64,000 nucleotides of DNA. Origin: Cenococcum geophilum 1.58. Lineage: Eukaryota > Ascomycota > Dothideomycetes > Gloniales > Gloniaceae. Below are positions 56,838 through 64,000 of this stretch, piece by piece. Made by a program: the position numbers and the translations under genes. The notes beneath the pieces were generated by a model. That model searched no databases and was not told the origin of the DNA. It saw only the letters and a list, made by a program, of their open reading frames with translations. Each line of letters begins with the position of its first letter. The stretch's first letter is position 1. Location: positions 496,001 through 560,000 of the forward strand of contig KV748254.1 in assembly GCA_001692895.1 (NCBI GenBank), read 5' to 3'.

Positions 56838-58900
56838 TTACCTCCATCTTGGAAACACTTTTCCGAAAACCTTCCGCCATCTGCTCCGTTGTCTTTCCTG
56901 TTCATCCCACTCAATCTCTTCTGGAGCCTGCCGGGTCCCGAGAAGGGCTAGCGCCCGCTGTCGTGCCCATTCTCTTCGGTTTGAGACACTAGGAGGAGGT
57001 GGTGGAGAAGAAGCCAGGTCACTTGCGGGCGTATCATCGGACGAGGGCACTGTGGAGGTTACCGTTGTGACATCATCCCTTGTCCCCGCCGCAGTGGGAT
57101 TCAGAGCAGGATTTGAAGATGTCGTAGCCGTAGGCTGGGCCGCCGTGCCCATCTCAATGTCCGCCGGTCTCCTCTCTGTCCTTGCTGGTGCGCTGAAGAC
57201 CCTTCTTCCAGCCATAGCCTGCGAAATCGTCCCACTTATGAGGAGGCCGTTTCGCATCCTCTCGCTCTGAGCTCCCCGTTGCTGCGTTGGGACTAGCACA
57301 GTCACTGACTGTCCAGACACATCCGGAAACCCGCCGGCTTGTCCTCGAGCCCGCCCACCTCCAATTAGTTGTCTGACTCCGTCTCCTATCATTCTTACAC
57401 CACCGCCACCGTCATCCCGGACGCGTTCTCGTATCCTGCGGATCATTTGTTCACGCCGTACCATGGCATTTGTGACATTAGCAGGACAGTAGCCCTTCGG
57501 CAAAGTGGACTTTTTGCACATCGGACAGAGCGAAGAGTTACGTAGGAGGAAGGTGTCGACACAGCCCGGATGGAAGATATGACGACATGGCAGCTCGCGT
57601 ACAGGGGTAATATTAGGTATGAAATCGTCAAGGCAGATAGGACAGGTAGGCTGAGAAAATGTTGAATGAGATGCCGTAGTTGTGGTGTTAATTGAGGGGG
57701 CAGAAGAGCGGCGGGCAGGTGTTGAGATGGGATTAGGCTCTGAATCGGACGAAAGTGGAGACGGAGTCATTGGCGGATTCGTAGGAGGCTGCAAATTTGG
57801 CTCCATTTCTTTTTGTGGCAGGAGACTCGGCTCGGGTATATAGTTGAAGAGTGGCATTTTATCGAGGTACTCCTGAGGAACAGTAAGACGCTTTATTCCA
57901 AGAGCCTCGAGGTCAACTTCTCCATTTATGACTCGTTGACGTAACCGATCTCGACGTTTACGTTGGAGGAGACGCATAATGAATGAAGTGGAACCTATTA
58001 TGAGAATCAGGAGGCCAAGAACGATAACAAGGAAGATCCAGAGACTTGGAAGTTGGTTTCCATGACCTGGTGTTCGTTAGTAGTCTTACTCAGAATGATA
58101 TATGTTATGGCGGAAGATAATACCAGTGTCAATTGTTGCCCAAAGCCGAATATAGTCAGTTGGAGAGTACATTGACGCAAGATCATGCCCATGTGGTACA
58201 GCAGTGACATTCCCGGAATATAGCGCCAGCTGATTCATGATGATACTCCCAGTCAATCCCGGAATTGCATATACAGGAAAATGATTATTCATTTTCCAAC
58301 TCCCTCCATCCCCAAGGCCCCAGGTTGGATCGCTGGTTAGCGGAGGGGTGTCTGTGCCATTTCCCGGTAAATAGAAGATGAATGCTTTAATGGGTGCACC
58401 TCTAGTGGAGGCAAAGTATTCTAAAACGCACTGTGGAGAAAGCCACGGTGCCATGGCTACGAGGGAGTAGTCGGTGTTAGGAAGATTGTGCCGACGGGTG
58501 GCATTGGGCGACACAAGGTCTTTTTCGGCATTGATGCAATCATCTGAGGAGAGGTTCGGAACGTAGAGGATACCATATGGATCCGTTCCCGAAGAGGCGC
58601 CATTGGTCGAAAGAGTTCGAATATCATCTTCAATGAGGTACTGGAAGGATATATTGCTCTAGAGGCGTACACAGCATTTGTCAGCTAGTGTTGAGGAGAA
58701 TAGCATGCACATGTTTGAGAGATTGAAGGCTATATTTACACTTATCGTAGTAAATTTGTCGTTATAATATGGGAGACTGTATGGATCGGGAAACTCAATC
58801 GTAAAGATGCCGATACTTTGAGCGGCTACTAGGCGGGTCTCTCATCAGCCGGGGCACTTGGACGCGCGTCGAGGAAGAGGTCGATCAATGACTTACTCAT
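56838..58900 (-). CDS. PA-TM-RING E3 ubiquitin ligase-like membrane protein
   Basis: Endomembrane RING ligase, about 622 residues with the model 58900-58897, 58840-58740, 58658-58124 and 58066-56838. The lumenal protease-associated-like region includes SNISFQYLIEDDIRTLSTNG, DPYGILYVPNLSSDDCINAE, NTDYSLVAMAPWLSPQCVLE and FPVYAIPGLTGSIIMNQLAL with several N-glycosylation sites. After a splice (donor GTATTA, CTAAC branch) comes the helix LPSLWIFLVIVLGLLILIIG, then EALGIKRLTVPQEYLDKMPL. The RING-H2 domain has CPICLDDF, then LPCRHIFHPGCVDTFLL and LCPMCKKSTLP. The C-terminal 200 residues are disordered and basic. The start is uncertain: an ATG plus one base as micro-exon is the only in-frame start found, and no signal peptide is visible. 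The domain assignment does not depend on it. Confidence 0.82.
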
Positions 58901-59451
58901 GATGGCGACCGGCGACTGCGAAATTCACGTCCATGAAAACGCATTGGCGACCATAATCTGTAGTGCTTTGCTTGCAAAAATGCGAGTGGAAGCCAAAAGG
59001 GGTATTTAGTGATGGTGGTGGTGGTGGTGTCGTCGCTGGCGGCCCTCCAGCCATGTGCTTTACTTGAGCGGCGGGAGAGAGTCTGCATATCTAAGCAGGC
59101 GCACGGGCCATAATGCTTGTCGCAAAGCTTGAATTATTGCTCGCTAACCCATTTGCACCCCGGCTGCAGCTGGCGCCCACACCCCGACACCGAGGGGACC
59201 AACACCGCTCGTCAGGTTCCTCCATCGTCAACAGCCAGCCACCACCGCCTTAACCACCGCCCGCTTCCTTACGCGCATACTGCTTGATAGCATCTTGAGC
59301 GCGTAGCGACACTTTCCGCACATCATACCGAAGAAGCGCCTCTACAGCGTTCTTCCTCCATGCCTTTACTGCCCTTATAATCACCCGCATTCTTTGCCAT
59401 AGAATCTCCACCTGGGCCAAGAAGGCACGGACCACCACTACATTTTGCCTC
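58901..59451. promoter_or_regulatory. Divergent promoter region, RING ligase / NGG1
   Basis: 551 bp between divergent starts; includes a GGT/GTG trinucleotide run near 59013-59028. If the RING gene starts further upstream than modelled, its first exon would lie here. Confidence 0.5.
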
Positions 59452-61682
59452 ATGCCTCCTGTCAGCAGCAAAGGCAAAGGCAAAAGCCAACCTCAAAACA
59501 TTCGGAGATCGCGCAGTCGGAACACCACCCCAGTCCCCTCCGGCGCCAGCGTCCAAGTAACTGTCGAACCCATGTCCTCCACCACATACCTCAGGACACC
59601 AATGGCTCACCTCTCAACACCGCTAGACATGACGGTAGAGGAGATACTAGATCGTGGGGGAAGTGTCTCCAACATACCGTCCGTACGCAGTCTAAGTGAT
59701 ATGCGAGAGACAATACAAAACAAATTCCTCTCGCACATACGCATACGAGGCGAAGTCTCCGATCGAGTACTACGAGAACTCTCCAAGAGGCGGAAAGAAC
59801 GAGTAGAGCAGGAACGAGAGAAAAGGGAAAGGGCTGACAGAGAGGCTGAGGAAAGGAAGCACAAGCTGAAAAAAGTGAAGAAGAGAGATTCAGAGGAAGA
59901 GCGACCTCCGGCCGTTGGTGCTCACGGAGTAGCGAGGCAAGATGGCGTCGATATTCATAAGGGTAAGTTCTATTCGAACTTGTCGGTTCACACACTTTAC
60001 GTTGCAATTCCGCCTTCACATCCAAACATTTTCTGGACGCCATGGGGAACGGTGGGAAGTTTGCGGCCGGGCCTAATATAGACCTATGAACATTCAGTTT
60101 GGCCGATGAATAAAATCAAGTGTTTGGTATTTATTCTTCTCTAACATATTTCTCTAGATAATTCCTCTACCATTTCTTCGCCAATATCTCAGGCACCGCC
60201 ATCCGTAACTGGTACTGCACCCATGGACTCTGTACCATCTCCAAGCCTCTCAGACGCCTCTCACCAACCGGCTCCTATGCCGTCAGTACCCCAATACCAG
60301 ACTTTTGGTCCTGATCCTTCTACATTCGATGATCCCACGATTTATCATATCCGCGAGGTTACACCCGGTATAATGGAAGAAGAGATCAAGGATATATACT
60401 GTGTGGCCGAATACCCTGAAAGCGACCTCCACGACCAAACACCTGGCACACCTCCAGACAAAGACTTCAGCAATGCGAAACCCGCTAGTCAGGTAAATGC
60501 GACAGTCTTTGCCAACTATGTCGAGCCATATATACGGCCGTTGACAGAAGAAGACGTTGCATTTTTGAAAGAACGAGTAAGTCTTACAATTTTATATTTA
60601 ATTAACTACAAGTGCTGGTATGGTTTCTGAATGGACTGAAATGCTTTAAGAGCAATGATGCAAGCTGCATATGCTTTCGCTACTCTAGGACCTACCCCGT
60701 GCGTCCCATTTTCGAACTCTTTACTAATATCGTCTCTCAGGGTGATCGCGTAACACCATTCATTCTTCCCCGCCGTGGGCCCAGACACTATAAAGAAATA
60801 TGGGCCGACGAGGATGGTGCCATGGCAATTGATACCAACAATGACCGATTGCCTCCTAATGAGCCCCGTGGTAGCATGGATATCATGACTGATGAGCTTG
60901 CCGAAACCGAGGAGATCTCCACTGGCCCAATGCTTGCCCGTCTGCTCTCAACGATGCGCCCAGAAAAGCGCAGTGATGCGACAACCAATGGAGAAATTAA
61001 CGGCACTGCGAACGGCGATAGTATGGACCTGGACGATTCAACAATATTCGACTCACAACGGCAGCCTCCCGCAACGCAAATGCCAGAGTCCACTCAACCA
61101 GGATGGAAAGCACCTGCGACAGTCGGCAAGACCGACTACGCGACGCTCGAAGAGCGCATCATGCAGGAGTTCCGCCACATCGGCTTCCTCAGCGACGTCG
61201 ACACGCCCGACTACAGCGGGCATTTTGACGACGAGGTCGCGGCGCGGCTGCGGTACCTGCAGTCCGAGCTGCGGAAGCAGTCGGTCATCAACGGCGCGCG
61301 CAAGGCGCGCATCCTCGAGCTCACGGAGGAGCGCATGGCGCAGCAGGAGTACAACACGATTGCCGACGACCTCGACAACCAACTTAATACCGCGTATCTC
61401 AAGCGTAACCGAAATATCGGCAAAGGCAAGAAGAACGCGAAGAGGCCTGGTGGCGCAGGCGGTGGGTCACACCCCGTCAACGCCGCGGCGGGGATCAGCA
61501 GGCCGAGTGTCGGCGAGCCCATTCGAACGCTTATGGAAAGGAAGAGTCAGTGGAACAATACTATTGGACCTGTCGTCAACTACGGGAAAACAGGGCTGCC
61601 AAAAGATAGCGTGTTTTCAGATGATGTTATGAAGAGGTTAATGGATAGAGAGCAGGAGAGCTGGAACGAGGTTGAAGAGTAG
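59452..61682 (+). CDS. NGG1: NGG1/ADA3, SAGA/ADA histone acetyltransferase adaptor
   Basis: Adaptor subunit linking Gcn5 and Ada2 within SAGA and ADA chromatin complexes. Protein of 623 residues from exons 59452-59962, 60158-60576 and 60741-61682, all in phase (introns 195 and 164 bp). The N-terminus has a Ser/Arg start, then [20 protein letters not shown] and a charged coiled coil ([20 protein letters not shown]). The middle contains [17 protein letters not shown] and, across the splice, [20 protein letters not shown]. The C-terminal Ada3 domain shows [35 protein letters not shown] and [18 protein letters not shown], ending with [17 protein letters not shown]. These blocks match fungal Ngg1/Ada3. 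Gene intact; codon use becomes GC-rich in the Ada3 domain. Confidence 0.9.
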
Positions 61683-62128
61683 TCGCATTCCAACCGGAGT
61701 AGTATAGAGTCAGGGCTCATTTGTTAACCATGCATCGCTAGACGGGCTCGTAAACGTTGAGATTGGTGGGATGATTTTGGTATATGCTAGTATTGGTATC
61801 GGTGTTTGAGGTGTGCACGATAGATTCTGTGCCTGCATCAAGCCTGGGCCTCGAACGGCATGTCTACAGTAGGCATCGAGCTGTAAAACTGGTGGCATAT
61901 ACACTCACCTCATCTGTTCGCAATGATACCATATTCTATATATCGTCTCAGGTTAGAGTGTTGATGTATTTATTCAATGCAAACACAGGCTTCCTACGCT
62001 CCCATAACAAGGAACTTAAGACACTACTTAGCTTATAAAATTCATATATATTTTTTAACATCAGAGCTCAAAATTCTACTTTACCATATTTATTAACACA
62101 TTCTTCATCATTACCAAACTATTTTCCA
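61683..62128. other. Convergent 3' intergenic region
   Basis: Between the convergent ends of NGG1 and the acid phosphatase; AT-rich toward 62050. Nothing else recognised. Confidence 0.5.
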
Positions 62129-64000
62129 TCACAACGGGGCCCCATTAGTGATTTTACCATACGGGACTGCAGAATAATTTCCGTTACAAGCGTAATCATA
62201 ATTAGCCAGTTCAATCTGAGTCTGTTGTACCTTCAAGAAAGTTTCCATCTCGCACCACCCATCGTCCCTGGACCCACATTCTTCGAAGCTGCGGCCAAGT
62301 GGTATTGTTCGCTGATTGAGAATGAAGTGAACATAGCTCGTCGGCGGGCCAGAAACATACGGGTTCGATGCCGATCGATCGGCACGAACGGGCTGCGGAG
62401 TTTTGATAATCTCGATGTCTAACCGACCGGCGAACGGCTCTAGATAGCTAACAATAAGTTCGCGGTCAACGATTTGGGTTGGAGGCAGGTATTTGTTGAA
62501 CTGGGTTAACCCAAAAGCTGTCAGAATGGCCATTATGTTTGCATCGTGGCTGAAGTCGAAGTTTAGAGTCTGATCCACAGGAAATGTGATGGTATTGTTA
62601 TCCAGAGTTACGTTGATTTGGGCGGTGGGTGATGTGATTACATGGTGCTGCATTCGTGCCAAGACTTCTTCGACATAACCTGAAAGGTTTCGTTAGTAGA
62701 TATAGGTATGATAACGTAAAAGGGATAAAGACGAACCTATTCCTATAGCCCTTCCAGTTGGAGACTGAAAGCCATAACCACCAGCAAAGGCGATATCTAG
62801 GCTGTACTCAAAGCCTTGCCATTCCTCGTAGGTGAAGAGACTACACCAATGCGAGAAGCCAAGGGAGACCGTTTCATAGGCGCACAACTGCTGCGCATTA
62901 TCTACACTAGTGTTAGATACCTTCGTAAGTGTTAAGGAAGTATTTCTTACAGCTATCCAAAACCGTCCAGTTCAGATCCCCCGAGATCATTCCTTGGATG
63001 CGGTGCGTAGCATTTACTAGATATGTACTGACCCACAACCCAGTGGCTAAAATAGTTTAGCACCAGCAGAACGAAACATGATAAAATACTCGAATGACTT
63101 ACCGTTAATGTCGCCAGCTGATACAGCAGTATTTGCATTAGTGCAGAGGTAATAGCCATCTAGGGTGTTATTGTAGCCAAGCTGCTCAATAGTTACTTCT
63201 AGGGTAGCATTCTGAGTCCAGCCAAGGCCGAAAAAACCGGCCAAAAAATATTCGGCGGATTGAAGCATACGGTTTTGAGTTGTGGTTCGAGCAATAATTT
63301 TACTGCCGTTGTTCGGATAAAGATGCCCATACTGATAGTAATGAAGCGTACCAGAATTAAACAGTCTAAAACACGTTAATACCAAAAGGCCTAGTTAAGC
63401 GTTGATTATGAGACGTAATCAAATCTTTTCGACTGAATAATTCTCCTAAGATGCATGAATATTAGGGAGGTAAAACGTACTCCTGTTTGCCGATAGGGAC
63501 GAGGATTTCCGCACCCAATCCATACTTCCAAGTGTTCAAAAAGGAGAGCGCACCAGTTGCGTTGAAATTTCCAGTGGAATTGTATACTTTTTGCCCTAAG
63601 CTTTGGGGACCGCTGCTGACAGTAGGGTACCGGCTTCCATGACGAGAAATCATATTAACCCAGCTGACATTACTGCCAAGGGGAAGTGAATATTCACTGA
63701 CACCGAAGCCACGCGGATTTGGAAAATAAGGGCTCAAGTTTCCTAGCAATTGGAAGATATTGGCATTATGGATGTTGCCAGCAATTGGCGCTTGGGTTTC
63801 TAGTGGCGAATTGGGTATATACGAAACGCCAGGAAACGGTGCTCCATTGGTTTGCGCAAGTAAAGGGGCATCTCCAGTTTGTGTTGGGCCTAGGAGTTGG
63901 TTAAATCTAACCTGTATAGAGCGGAATTCAGTATGCCTACCGGCGAACCATCCGATTGTGGTGTCAAAGTAATCTGGAACTTTAGAAGATTGGGTGGTTG
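62129..64000 (-). CDS. Histidine acid phosphatase / phytase-like, 5'-truncated by window edge
   Basis: Secreted phosphomonoesterase of the histidine phosphatase superfamily branch 2. Exons in the window (minus strand): 64000-63941 (continuing beyond the edge), 63889-63481, 63365-63103, 63046-62951, 62901-62737 and 62679-62129; all junctions keep frame, with introns of 51, 115, 56, 49 and 57 bp. The phosphohistidine motif is ISRHGSRYPT and the acid/base motif is NFDFSHDANIMAIL near residue 60 of the last exon. Other family segments are GPTQTGDAPLLAQTNGAPFP, NPRGFGVSEYSLP, RTTTQNRMLQSAEYFLAGFF and LWVSTYLVNATHRIQG. Several N-glycosylation sites and cysteines fit an extracellular enzyme. Signal peptide and start lie beyond 64000. 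Substrate (phytate or other phosphoesters) cannot be told; such genes are usually induced by phosphate starvation. Confidence 0.9.

Noticed and set aside
1-64000. tRNA, rRNA or riboswitch genes
   Set aside because: No cloverleaf with A and B boxes, rRNA core or TPP-type element was recognised by eye; a covariance-model scan would be decisive.

Overview
The window reads as a chromosomal segment of a filamentous ascomycete (Pezizomycotina). The genes carry short introns of about 50-160 bp with GT..CTAAC..AG signals, CACC-type start contexts and typical fungal families (Zn2Cys6 factor, NACHT-TPR protein, PA-TM-RING ligase, YedE transporter). The first 9.6 kb is extremely AT-rich, poor in CA/TG and rich in TA, with stops in every frame, which is the look of repeat-induced point mutation (RIP). 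Class or genus cannot be decided from the sequence alone.

Layout. 1-9581: mutated transposon graveyard with a Ty3/gypsy pol relic on the + strand (about 540-3560), a LINE-like 3' part on the - strand (about 6400-7560) and interleaved inverted repeats (7540-9015). 9589-10145: a less mutated island holding the start of a piggyBac-like transposase. 11005-11410: a fold-back MITE with TA target duplication. 12-23 kb: amino-acid permease, CmcJ/AsaB-like oxygenase, a decayed FAD monooxygenase with membrane tail, and a Bcs1-type AAA ATPase. 24-34 kb: a Ser/Thr-rich membrane protein, then conserved housekeeping genes (RTC3-like, DH/PH RhoGEF, NAS2, Ran/GSP1). 35-38 kb: a YedE-type sulfur transporter head-to-head with a wrecked metallo-beta-lactamase-fold hydrolase. 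39.5-43.2 kb: a Zn2Cys6 regulator and a divergently transcribed membrane protein. 43.4-52.4 kb: an innate-immunity-like (NLR) island with a second MITE, an alpha/beta-hydrolase-NACHT-TPR gene whose near-identical TPR repeats are riddled with 1-nt indels, a broken patatin gene and a stub of a NACHT-WD40 gene. 52.6-64 kb: NPR2 (GATOR1), a small inverted-repeat element, a PA-TM-RING ligase divergent from NGG1/ADA3, and a histidine acid phosphatase running off the right edge.

How they fit. Housekeeping genes (Ran, NAS2, NPR2, NGG1, RhoGEF, RTC3) have clean intron-exon structures and indicate stable chromosome. Between them lie accessory segments where decay is concentrated: the monooxygenase, the sulfur hydrolase, the patatin gene and the WD40 stub are all inactive as read. 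The strongest candidate for an interesting system is the NLR island. No complete biosynthetic cluster, CRISPR array, tRNA or rRNA gene was recognised. Exon coordinates were worked out by eye from frame, splice signals and family alignment.
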